64,000 nucleotides of DNA from Streptomyces sp. NBC_00554 (lineage in GTDB: Bacteria > Actinomycetota > Actinomycetes > Streptomycetales > Streptomycetaceae): NCBI RefSeq assembly GCF_041431135.1, contig NZ_CP107799.1, positions 7,068,001-7,132,000 on the forward strand, written 5' to 3'. This document shows, piece by piece, positions 7,449-15,037 of the stretch. Both the position numbers and the translations under genes were made by a program. The notes beneath the pieces are model-generated. The model was not told the DNA's origin. It did no database searches and saw only the letters and a program-made list of their open reading frames with translations. Every line of letters begins with the position of its first letter. Position 1 is the stretch's first letter.

Positions 7449-8869
7449 TACCGAAACTCGCCCGCTCCACCAGGCCGCCGCGCGCGGCCCCGACGGGCTT
7501 CGACCGGCGCCTGATCGCCCCGATGGTCCTCGGTTCCGTACTCAACCCGGTCAACTCCTCGATGATCGCGGTGGCGTTGGTGCCGATCGGGGCCGCCTTC
7601 GGGGCGCCGCCCTCGGAGACGGCGTGGCTCGTCTCCGCGCTCTACCTCGCCACCGCCGTCGGCCAGCCCGTCATCGGGCGGCTGGTCGACACGTACGGAC
7701 CCCGTCGCCTCTACCTCATCGGTACGGGGCTGGTCGGGATCGCCGGAATCCTCGGTGCCATCGCCCCCTCCCTGGGCGTGCTGATCGCCGCCCGGGTGCT
7801 GCTCGGATTCGGTACGTCGGCCGCGTATCCCGCGTCCATGTACCTCACCCGGAGCGAGGCCGAGCGCACCGGGCACGACAGCCCGACCGGCGTCCTGACC
7901 GCGCTCTCGGTCGCCAACCAGAGTGTCGTCGTCATCGGCCCCACACTGGGCGGACTGCTCATCGGCGCGGGCGGCTGGCGGATCGTCTTCACCGTCAACA
8001 TCCCGTTGTCGCTGGCCTGTCTGGTGCTCGGCTCGCTGCGCCTGCCGAAGCATTCGTTCGCGACGCCGCCTGCGAAGCGGGCCGTGGACCTCGTGGGCAT
8101 GGTGCTGTTCGCCGCGATGCTCGTCTCGCTGATGCTGTTCCTGATGAACCCGGGCGTCGCCGGCCTGTATCTCCTCGGGCTGACAGCCGTCGCGGGCAGT
8201 GGGCTCGTCCTGCGGGAACTGCGCGTCGCGGAGCCCTTCATCGATCTGCGGGTGCTCGGCGGGAACCTGCCCATGCTGGCCACGTTCCTGCGCCAGTTCC
8301 TGGCCTTCACCGCCGTGTACGCGTTCCTGTACGGCTTCACGCAGTGGCTGGAGGAGGGGCGCGGGCTGAACGCCTCCGCCGCCGGACTCCTGCTGCTGCC
8401 GCTGTCGTTGACCGCGCTGGCCTTCGCCGGCGCCACCGGACGGCGTGAGGCCGTCCGCGCCAAGCTGGTCGTCGGCAGCCTCGCGCAGATCGCCGGCTGT
8501 GCGGTGCTCCTTGTGGTGGGCTCCGGCTCCCCGGTCTGGCTGCTCGCCGCCGCGGGCGTCCTCATGGGCGTACCGCAAGGTCTCAACGGCCTCGCCAACC
8601 AGACCGCCCTCTACCGGCAGGCCGACCCCGACCGCATCGGCTCCGCCGCCGGACTGCTGCGCACCTTCACCTACCTCGGCGCGATGGGCGCCTCCGCCGC
8701 CACCGCGGCCTTCTTCGCCCACGGCGCCGACACCCACGGGCTGCACGAGCTGGCCCTGTTCATGCTCGCCGGAGCCGTGCTGCTCCTGGCCGTGACCCTC
8801 CTCGACCGTTCCCTCCGCACCATCACCCCCACCCCCGGAACCCCTGTTTCCGGATCTGGAAAGGCCTGA
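7445..8869 (+). CDS. MFS multidrug exporter (DHA2-like)
   Basis: A 474-aa major facilitator with about 12-14 hydrophobic helices. The N-terminal half shows the loop motif GRLVDTYGPRRLYLIGTGL (motif A) and GPTLGGLLIGAGGWRIVF (motif C region), typical of drug:proton antiporters. The start is set at the GTG at 7445, which overlaps the MarR stop as GTGA; the longer in-frame extension lies inside marR and is not membrane-like. It is probably a proton-driven exporter for the compound sensed by the MarR protein. The cysteine-hydrolase-like gene follows after 2 bp, so three genes form one operon. Confidence 0.85.
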   Translation: MIPKLARSTRPPRAAPTGFDRRLIAPMVLGSVLNPVNSSMIAVALVPIGAAFGAPPSETAWLVSALYLATAVGQPVIGRLVDTYGPRRLYLIGTGLVGIAGILGAIAPSLGVLIAARVLLGFGTSAAYPASMYLTRSEAERTGHDSPTGVLTALSVANQSVVVIGPTLGGLLIGAGGWRIVFTVNIPLSLACLVLGSLRLPKHSFATPPAKRAVDLVGMVLFAAMLVSLMLFLMNPGVAGLYLLGLTAVAGSGLVLRELRVAEPFIDLRVLGGNLPMLATFLRQFLAFTAVYAFLYGFTQWLEEGRGLNASAAGLLLLPLSLTALAFAGATGRREAVRAKLVVGSLAQIAGCAVLLVVGSGSPVWLLAAAGVLMGVPQGLNGLANQTALYRQADPDRIGSAAGLLRTFTYLGAMGASAATAAFFAHGADTHGLHELALFMLAGAVLLLAVTLLDRSLRTITPTPGTPVSGSGKA

Positions 8870-8871
8870 CC

Positions 8872-9459
8872 ATGGCACTCACCACGCTCGACCCCCGTAC
8901 CGCGCTCGTCCTCATCGATCTGCAGAACGGGATCGTCGGGAACCCCGGCCTCGCCCCGTACCCCGCCGCCGAGGTCCTGGAGCGCGCGAGCCAGCTCGCC
9001 GACGCCTTCCGCGGCCACGGCCTCCCCGTCGTCCTCGTACGGGTCACCGCGGCCGCCGACGGATCGGACGCCGCGCCCGGCCGGATCGACGGCGGCAGCC
9101 ACCCCCGCACCTGGCCGGAGGGTTGGGACGTCATCGCCGACAAGCTGGCCGGGCACCCCGAGGACATCACCGTCACCAAGCGGAACTGGGGCGCCTTCTA
9201 CGGCACCGACCTGGACCTGCACCTGCGCCGCCGCGGGATCACCCAGATCGTGCTGGCAGGCATCGCCACCAGCATCGGCGTGGAGTCCAGCGCCCGCGCC
9301 GCCCACGAACACGGCTACCACGTCACCCTCGCCACCGACGCGATGACCGACATCGACGCCGACACCCACCGCAACAGCGTGGAGCGGATCTTCCCCCGCC
9401 TCGGCGAGACGGGGACGACGGCCGAGGTCGTCGAGCTGCTGGCGAAGACCCGCCCCTGA
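8872..9459 (+). CDS. Isochorismatase-like hydrolase with Cys replaced by Gly
   Basis: A 195-aa isochorismatase-superfamily protein. Asp16 (LIDLQNG) and Lys103 (TVTKRNWGAF) are two members of the usual catalytic triad. The third position, a Cys in amidase-type members, is Gly136 in ATSIGVESSARAA. True isochorismatases such as PhzD and EntB also lack the Cys and use the Asp for vinyl ether hydrolysis, so this protein may act like them or on another non-amide substrate. It is the third gene of the MarR/MFS operon, suggesting that it modifies the exported compound or a precursor. Nicotinamidase activity is unlikely. Confidence 0.75.
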   Translation: MALTTLDPRTALVLIDLQNGIVGNPGLAPYPAAEVLERASQLADAFRGHGLPVVLVRVTAAADGSDAAPGRIDGGSHPRTWPEGWDVIADKLAGHPEDITVTKRNWGAFYGTDLDLHLRRRGITQIVLAGIATSIGVESSARAAHEHGYHVTLATDAMTDIDADTHRNSVERIFPRLGETGTTAEVVELLAKTRP

Positions 9460-9495
9460 CGAGGCTCCGGCCCCCTGGAGGCCGTAGGCGGCGGG

Positions 9496-10407
9496 TCAGC
9501 GACCCGTCGCCGCCAACTCCCGCACCAGCGCGCTCGCCACCGGCACGGGCACCCCGTACCGCTCGGCCGCCCGCAGCAACGCCCCGCCGATCGCGTCCAG
9601 TTCGAGCGGACGGCCCGCCTCGGCGTCGCGCTGCATGGAGGACTTGGTGCCGTGCGGGAAGGAGTCGTAACGGGCGAGGGCGGCGGCCGGATCGGCCGGA
9701 GCGCCGCACGCGGTGCTGACGGCCGCCGTCTCCTCGGCCAGCGCTGTCAACTCCTCGCGGTGGAGCGTGCGTACGTCGCCGAGCGGCAGCCCGTAGCGGG
9801 TGGTCAGCAGGGCGAGGGGCGCGAGGAAGGACATCTTCGCCCACAGCGTCGCCGCCTCGCCGTCCTGGACACGGGTGCCGATGCCGGTCCCGGCCAGGGC
9901 TCCCGCGAGAGCGTCCAACTGCTCGCGCCCGACCGTCTCGCCGGTCAGGTCGACCTCCGCGAAGGGACTGTCGTGCTCGATCAGCCCCGGGGCCACGCGA
10001 GTCGACTCCACGCGGATCACCGCGGGCGCCACCCGGCTCGGGCCGTAGCGCTCGCGCAGGGCCGCCGGGTGTTCGACGCCGTTCAGGAACGGTACGAGCA
10101 GGCCGTCGCCCGGCGCGTTCACCGGGACCCGCTGCAGGGCCGCGTCGAGCGCCGTGGCCTTGACCGCGATCAGGCAGGCGTCCACGGGCTCGCGCAGCTC
10201 GGTGTCCGCCTCGACACGCGCCATGAAGTCGCCGAAGGGCCCGCTGCGCACGCGCATGCCGTCCGCCCTCAGCGTCCGTGCGGTCTCGTCCCCGGCCAGG
10301 CAGATCACCCGGTGCCCGGCACGGGACAGCAGTGCGGCGAGCAGGCCGCCGATGCCGCCGGGGCCCAGGACGGCGACCGTCATAGGTGTGACTTGCTCTT
10401 TGGTCAT
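9496..10407 (-). CDS. Ketopantoate reductase family protein (PanE/ApbA)
   Basis: A 303-aa NADPH-dependent reductase of the 2-dehydropantoate 2-reductase family. The Rossmann motif is GPGGIGGLLAALLSRAGH near residues 15-32. The family lysine is probably in LIAVKATALDAAL, and the C-terminal helical domain holds LWAKMSFLAPLALLT and AGRPLELDAIGGALL, the second matching the PanE signature E-L-D/E-x-L/I-x-G. In pantothenate synthesis PanE reduces ketopantoate to pantoate, but many genomes carry several paralogues. Starts at 10407 and 10383 are both possible; the first has GAGAGGA nine bases upstream. It is convergent with the cysteine-hydrolase-like gene. Confidence 0.75.
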   Translation of the reverse strand: MTKEQVTPMTVAVLGPGGIGGLLAALLSRAGHRVICLAGDETARTLRADGMRVRSGPFGDFMARVEADTELREPVDACLIAVKATALDAALQRVPVNAPGDGLLVPFLNGVEHPAALRERYGPSRVAPAVIRVESTRVAPGLIEHDSPFAEVDLTGETVGREQLDALAGALAGTGIGTRVQDGEAATLWAKMSFLAPLALLTTRYGLPLGDVRTLHREELTALAEETAAVSTACGAPADPAAALARYDSFPHGTKSSMQRDAEAGRPLELDAIGGALLRAAERYGVPVPVASALVRELAATGR

Positions 10408-10540
10408 GTCTGTTCGGTCCTCTCGTCGGTCGGCCCCCGGGAAGGGTGGCCGCCTCGGAGTGGATCATCGCAGCCGGTACGGGAGTCCCGAAACCCCGGG
10501 GGCTGCAGACGTTGCCCGGGGTACGCGCGACACTGGACGT

Positions 10541-10768
10541 ATGTGCCGCAGCATCAAGACACTCCGCCCGCCCGTGATCCCCGAAGAGGCCACCGAGGAG
10601 GAGATCCGCGCCGCCGCGCTCCAGTACGTCCGCAAGGTGTCCGGCTTCCGCGCCCCCGCCGCCCACAACCGTGAGGTCTTCGACCAGGCGGTCGAGGCGA
10701 TCGCGGCGGCCACCGCCGAACTCCTGGGCGGCTTGGAGGTACGCGGGGCGGCGGCCCAGCGAGCGTGA
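10541..10768 (+). CDS. DUF2277 family protein
   Basis: A 75-aa protein that begins MCRSIKTLRPP and contains ATEEEIRAAALQYVRKVSGF and PAAHNREVFDQAVEAIA. This is the DUF2277 family, small helical proteins common in actinobacteria with no established function; the Cys-Arg-x-Ile-Lys-x-Leu start is the signature. The ATG at 10541 fits the family N-terminus exactly, and the longer in-frame extension is discarded. It is divergent from the ketopantoate reductase gene, with 133 bp between the starts. Confidence 0.8.
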   Translation: MCRSIKTLRPPVIPEEATEEEIRAAALQYVRKVSGFRAPAAHNREVFDQAVEAIAAATAELLGGLEVRGAAAQRA

Positions 10769-10792
10769 GCGCTCCGCTGTTGGTCCGGTGCG

Positions 10793-10850
10793 TCGTCTGC
10801 GGGTCCGTCGTGGCTGGTCGCGCAGTTCCCCGCGCCCCTTTGGGGCGCTG
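10793..10850. repeat. Dispersed Streptomyces hairpin repeat
   Basis: The stretch includes GGTCGCGCAGTTCCCCGC and the hairpin GCGCCCC-TTT-GGGGCGC (10832-10848). I recognise this as an intergenic repeat scattered through Streptomyces genomes. It lies between convergent genes and probably acts as a bidirectional terminator. Confidence 0.7.
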
Positions 10851-10864
10851 CGCTGGACCCCCGC

Positions 10865-11491
10865 TTATGCCCCGCTGCCCAGATCCTCGGTAGCCGGTCG
10901 CCGCATCAGGTACGCCGCCCCCGCGCCCGCGCCGAACAGCGCCACGAGTGAAACCCCCGTGGCGAGCCAGGTCGCGCCCAGCCACTGGCCGCCGAAGTAG
11001 CCGAGAGCGACGCTGTAGACGGCCCAGGACAGGCCCGCGAGGATCGACCAGGGCAGGAACTCGCGGACGCGGCGGTGGGCCGCGCCGGCGCCGAGTGAGA
11101 CGACCGAGCGGCCGGCCGGGGCGAAGCGGGCGATGACGACCAGCGGGCCGCCGCCCCGTGCGAGGGCCGCGCCGAGACGTTCCTGCGCGCTGGTCAGGCG
11201 GCGGGAGCGGGCGATGGCACGGTCGAGGCGTTCGCCGCCGCGCCAGGCCAGGCGGTACGCCACGAGGTCGCCCAGCACCGAGGCGGTGGCCGCGGACAGG
11301 GTGAGGAACAGGATGTCGGGCACCGCCTGCGGGACCTCGCCGGTCGCGGTGCCCGCCGCCGCGGCGGTGGCGGCCATGATGACCAGTACGCCGCTGGGCA
11401 GTACCGGCAGGAAGACGTCGAGCAGGACCGACAGGGCCACCGCCGCGTAGATCCATGGGCTGCCGGTCAGCGACCCCACACTCTCAAGCAC
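10865..11491 (-). CDS. DedA/SNARE-associated membrane protein
   Basis: A 208-aa inner-membrane protein of the DedA family, linked to lipid carrier recycling and membrane potential. It has hydrophobic segments at about residues 12-40, 50-70, 135-160 and 170-190, and the re-entrant-region motif VVIARFAPAGRSVVSLGAGA, matching the RFxPxxR signature. The GTG at 11491 follows GGGGAG at 7 nt; the upstream in-frame extension has no membrane or family character. GDLVAYRLAWRGGERL is the first conserved cytoplasmic loop. It may help recycle undecaprenyl phosphate, which is known for some relatives only. Confidence 0.78.
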   Translation of the reverse strand: MLESVGSLTGSPWIYAAVALSVLLDVFLPVLPSGVLVIMAATAAAAGTATGEVPQAVPDILFLTLSAATASVLGDLVAYRLAWRGGERLDRAIARSRRLTSAQERLGAALARGGGPLVVIARFAPAGRSVVSLGAGAAHRRVREFLPWSILAGLSWAVYSVALGYFGGQWLGATWLATGVSLVALFGAGAGAAYLMRRPATEDLGSGA

Positions 11492-11746
11492 CGAAACACT
11501 CCCCTGTACTCCCCCGTAGGCACAACCACGCCGCGGCGTAGCGGGGAGCGGCAAGGCGGCCTGTGACAGCCATACAGCGTACGCGGGGGGTGTGACAGGA
11601 GTTCCACGGGGGGCTCGTGGGTCTCTCACATCACGTTCACCCGGCTGCCGCCCCCGCACGGCGCGCGGCGCCGACTTCCCGTACCAACGAAGCAGGGGGA
11701 TCGACGCGGTGGGGGTGCGCACAGACCCAAGAGGAGTTGGACAGCG

Positions 11747-12310
11747 ATGGTGGCAGGGATATTCGTAGGCGCTCTGGCGTCGGCCGTACTGGCGGCGGGC
11801 AGCGGCGGTACGGCCGCCCCCGACGGCTACTGGATGAAGACGGACGCGCGCTTCGCGCCGCCCACCGCCCTCGTCCCGTCGGCGGCACTGACGTACGACA
11901 TGTCGCTCGTGCCCGCGGCGGCCCACATCCAGGTGAGCCAGCACATCGAGGCGAGCGGGGCGACGACCGTGCGGCTGAAGGCGGAGGGGCTGAAGCCGGG
12001 GTACGTGTACGGCGTGCATGTGCACCAGAAGCCGTGCGCCGCCGATCCCGCCGCCGCAGGCGGGCACTACCAGCACACCGTGGATCCGGTGCAGCCGTCG
12101 AAGGACCCTGCCTACGCCAACGCCGAGAACGAGGTCTGGCTGGACTTCAAGGCCGATGCGCAGGGCGCGGGCGAGGCGGTCGCCCGGCACGGCTGGGGCT
12201 TCCGGCGCGACGGGGCCACCTCCGTGGTGCTGCACGACGAGAAGGGCATGAGCGGCTCCCGGGTGGGCTGCTTCACGGTTCCGTTCGGATGGGTGACCGG
12301 AACGGGCTGA
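11747..12310 (+). CDS. Secreted Cu/Zn superoxide dismutase-like protein
   Basis: A 187-aa exported protein with a signal sequence (about 1-24). The mature domain follows the Cu/Zn-SOD plan: HVH at 91-93, a Cys at 97, GGHYQH with His107 and His110, Asp133 in EVWLDF, then VVLHDEKGMSGSRVGCF, which holds another His and the second Cys of the expected disulfide. The pattern of metal ligands is nearly complete, although spacing differs from classical enzymes. It could be an active extracellular SOD or a CHRD/SOD-like metal-binding protein. GAGGAG lies about 10 bases before the ATG. A nested hairpin terminator follows the stop. Confidence 0.7.
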   Translation: MVAGIFVGALASAVLAAGSGGTAAPDGYWMKTDARFAPPTALVPSAALTYDMSLVPAAAHIQVSQHIEASGATTVRLKAEGLKPGYVYGVHVHQKPCAADPAAAGGHYQHTVDPVQPSKDPAYANAENEVWLDFKADAQGAGEAVARHGWGFRRDGATSVVLHDEKGMSGSRVGCFTVPFGWVTGTG

Positions 12311-12325
12311 GCGCGTAACGGCGAC

Positions 12326-12359
12326 GGCGCCCACCCCTTCGTACGAGGGGATGGGCGCC
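12326..12359. terminator. Nested hairpin after the SOD-like gene
   Basis: GGCGCCCA (12326-12333) pairs with TGGGCGCC (12352-12359), and inside it CCCC...GGGG enclose the palindrome TCGTACGA. A partial direct copy of the right part follows at about 12363-12384. It probably terminates the SOD-like gene and the convergent DoxX gene. Confidence 0.65.
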
Positions 12360-12397
12360 GCCTTCGTACGACGGGATGTGCGCCGTCGCGTGAGCGA

Positions 12398-12847
12398 TCA
12401 GACGGCGACGGGCTGCGAGGTCCGCTTGTCCGCCGGGTCCGAGGTGGTGCGGGAGGCGAAGACACGGTCGATACCGAAGGCGCCGGAGCCGGTGAAGACC
12501 AGCAGCAGGAAGGCCCAGCAGAACATCGCCGAGGCCTCGCCGCCGTTCTGGATCGGCCACAGGGCGCCCTGCTGGTGCACGTCGAAGTACGCGTACGCCA
12601 TCGAGCCGGAGGCGATGAACGCGGCGGCGCGGGTGCCGAGGCCGAGCAGGACGAGGGTGCCGCCGACGAGCTGGATCACGGCCGCGTACCAGCCGGGCCA
12701 GGTGCCGGCGTCGATGCTGCCGCCGCCCGCCGCGCCACCGAGGACGCCGAAGAGGGAGGCGGCGCCGTGGCAGGCGAAGAGCAGGCCGACGACGATGCGG
12801 AACAGGCCGACGGCATAGGGCTGGGCGCTGTTGAGGCGTCCGGACAT
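12398..12847 (-). CDS. DoxX family membrane protein
   Basis: A 149-aa four-helix membrane protein. Family marks are LFRIVVGLLFACHGAASLFG at the start, VIQLVGGTLVLLGLGTRAAAF in the middle and SAMFCWAFLLLVFTGSGAFGIDR near the end. DoxX proteins are quinone-linked or redox-associated membrane proteins; some take part in thiol stress in actinobacteria. The ATG at 12847 follows GGAGACCCCCC. Its promoter region carries an iron-box-like palindrome (12924-12937) located between -35 and -10 candidates, which predicts iron-dependent repression by a DtxR/IdeR-type regulator. The coding sequence looks intact. Confidence 0.82.
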   Translation of the reverse strand: MSGRLNSAQPYAVGLFRIVVGLLFACHGAASLFGVLGGAAGGGSIDAGTWPGWYAAVIQLVGGTLVLLGLGTRAAAFIASGSMAYAYFDVHQQGALWPIQNGGEASAMFCWAFLLLVFTGSGAFGIDRVFASRTTSDPADKRTSQPVAV

Positions 12848-12920
12848 GGGGGGTCTCCTTCGGTCGGGCCGGTCCTGTGGGGCGGACCGGTCGTGGGGGA
12901 CGGAACCGAGTGAGCCACCT

Positions 12921-12949
12921 ACGTTAGGTGAACCTAATCAATGCTTGCA
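12921..12949 (-). promoter_or_regulatory. Iron-box-like operator over the doxX promoter
   Basis: TTAGGT-GA-ACCTAA (12924-12937) is a perfect palindrome using the half-sites of DtxR/IdeR/DmdR1 boxes, though the classical box spaces them by 7. On the minus strand, TTGCAA (12949-12944) and TAACGT (12926-12921) are 17 nt apart and fit -35/-10, so the palindrome would overlap the -10. Confidence 0.55.
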
Positions 12950-14853
12950 AGTTCAACATTCAGCCACGGACCCGCTTCCGCTTGCGCTTCCGTTTCGGCT
13001 GTCGTCGCACGTAGTGCCACCCGTAGTACCGCCCGCGCCACCGCGTCGGCGTCCGAAAGCGTGACCGAATCCACCCCCGGTCTGGCCCCGGCCGCGGTCA
13101 CCCAGTGCACCCCTTCCGTGGGCACCCCGAACGCGAACCGCCTTGTGTGCGCCTGCCCTTGACGGTCAATCAGACGATAGGGGCGAGGTGTTACGTCCAG
13201 CCCTCCGGTTTCGTAACCGTCAACCGTGTGCGGGCGGCACCGGCCCGTCTTCAGCAGCCGCCCGAGCAGCTCGTCGGCCGTCCGCCGCACGTCCGCTTCC
13301 GGCAGCCGCGCCTCTATGAGCGTCGTCGCGCGTACGGCGGAACCCGGCACGTCGGGGGAGTGCGCGACCCAGGCCCCGTCCTCGGCCCGTACTTCGAGGC
13401 GGGGTCCGAGAACAGTCAGCGTGCCCGCCTCGATCAGCGCCGCCATCTCCTCGACGCGCTGCCGGGGCGGCCCGATGGAGAGGAAGGCGTTGAGCGGCGT
13501 GTACCAGCGGTCAAGGTGCTCGCGGCGCGAAGCACCCGACAGGCCGCCGTGATCCACGATCTGCCGCAGCTCGTTGCGCAGGTCCCGCAGCACGTCGAGG
13601 GCGGCTTTGAGCGGGCCCTCGACATTGCCGAGCGCGGCCTGCTCGGCGTCCTCGCGCAGATACCCGAGCAGCCAGTCCCGCCAGGCATCGGGCCCCGTGA
13701 AGACCTGACCGGCGTACGGGCGTGAAATGCGGTCCCAGGACCAGCGGTTGGCGGCGGGAACCTCGAACTCGTCGAGAAGCGCGGCCTCTTGGGGACTCCG
13801 GTGGGGGACGGCCAGGAAGCGGTCCCGGAACGGCCCCGCCCCAGCCTGCTCCAACAGCCCCTCGTAATAGACCGTTTCCACCTCCTTCGCCACCAGTGGC
13901 CATATCTCGCGCAGGAAGTCGGGCGCGTCACCGGAGTCCGCGCGCTTGCGGAAGCCGGCGATCACGTCGTCGGTGAGGACGACGGGAAGGTGCCGGCCGT
14001 AGGGGCCCTTCGCGTTGTCGCCGCGGGCCTGGTGCGGGATGCCGCGGCGGGAGCCGGCGTACAGGCGGGGCTCCTCGCCCGAGGGGAGGTAGCGCAGGCC
14101 CTGGCGGGTGCGGGTGAAGCGGCCGCCGCGGCCCGTGGTCAACAGGGCCATGTGGTCGAAGAAGTTGAGGCCGAGGCCGCGCAGCAGGACGGGTTCGCCG
14201 GGGGCGGGCGCGGAGAGGTCGACGTCGGCCGGGTTGGCGGGCAGCACGCGGCGCAGGCCGTGCCGTTCGGCGTACGCGGTGAGGTGTCTGTCCGCGGGAT
14301 CGGCGAGGACCGGCAGATGGCCCTGCGCGAGGACCACGGCGGCGAGCCCCGACAACGTGCGGCCGGTGGAGAGGGTGAGTGTCTGACGGCCGTCGCGCGC
14401 GTCGTCGAGCCGGGTCGCGCGGGCGGTGTGCACCTCGACCCGCACCTCGGACGGTGCCCCGCGCACGACCCTGCCGAAGACCCACTCCAGGTAACGGCCG
14501 TACTGGGCGCGGGTCGGATAGTCGTCCGGGCCCAGCTCGCCGCCCGCCCACGCGTGCAGGCTCGGCCCCGGGCGTATCGGCCCCGAGCAGTCCACGCTCT
14601 CGTCGGTGAACAGGGTCACCTGCGAGGCCACGGTGTTCATCAGCAGCTGCGGCGACTGTGCGGTGCGCCAGACGCGGCCGGGTCCCGGTGGGGCGGGATC
14701 GACGACGTGGACGGTCAGCCGCACATCGGGCGGCAGGAGCTCCGGCACGGAGGCGCAGAGGCGTTCCAGGACGCTGGTGCCGCGCGGGCCCGCGCCGACG
14801 AGGGCGACCGAGGCGTGGGTGGTCCCGGCGGGCGCGGCGGGTGGTGCGGACAA
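12934..14853 (-). CDS. FAD/NAD(P)-binding protein (FAD_NAD_binding_9-type)
   Basis: A 639-aa flavoprotein. The N-terminal dinucleotide fold reads SVALVGAGPRGTSVLERL (residues 15-32), with the unusual PRG of the FAD_NAD_binding_9 family, and continues with VWRTAQSPQLLMNTVASQVTLF. A second nucleotide-binding segment is LAAVVLAQGHLPV, and the FAD-proximal part has LLRGLGLNFFDHMALLTTGRGG. Members are large oxidoreductases of unknown substrate, sometimes beside siderophore or antibiotic genes. The start at 14853 gives the fold near the N-terminus. Its stop lies inside the doxX promoter, so the two minus-strand genes are close but apparently separate units. Confidence 0.7.
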   Translation of the reverse strand: MSAPPAAPAGTTHASVALVGAGPRGTSVLERLCASVPELLPPDVRLTVHVVDPAPPGPGRVWRTAQSPQLLMNTVASQVTLFTDESVDCSGPIRPGPSLHAWAGGELGPDDYPTRAQYGRYLEWVFGRVVRGAPSEVRVEVHTARATRLDDARDGRQTLTLSTGRTLSGLAAVVLAQGHLPVLADPADRHLTAYAERHGLRRVLPANPADVDLSAPAPGEPVLLRGLGLNFFDHMALLTTGRGGRFTRTRQGLRYLPSGEEPRLYAGSRRGIPHQARGDNAKGPYGRHLPVVLTDDVIAGFRKRADSGDAPDFLREIWPLVAKEVETVYYEGLLEQAGAGPFRDRFLAVPHRSPQEAALLDEFEVPAANRWSWDRISRPYAGQVFTGPDAWRDWLLGYLREDAEQAALGNVEGPLKAALDVLRDLRNELRQIVDHGGLSGASRREHLDRWYTPLNAFLSIGPPRQRVEEMAALIEAGTLTVLGPRLEVRAEDGAWVAHSPDVPGSAVRATTLIEARLPEADVRRTADELLGRLLKTGRCRPHTVDGYETGGLDVTPRPYRLIDRQGQAHTRRFAFGVPTEGVHWVTAAGARPGVDSVTLSDADAVARAVLRVALRATTAETEAQAEAGPWLNVELASID

Positions 14854-15037
14854 AGGGGTGACTCCCGGGCGTGTGGGGCGCAGGGCAGCAAACCGCCCAC
14901 TGGAAGCGGACGGTCCGCCTCATCATGCCGTCGTACGGAGCGGGAGCCGAGACCTGGGGCGGATGATCGGCGTCAGGTGTGGGATGCCTCACGAGCATCA
15001 GGGACAACGCGCACAACAACCGTACGCAATGCGCCTA

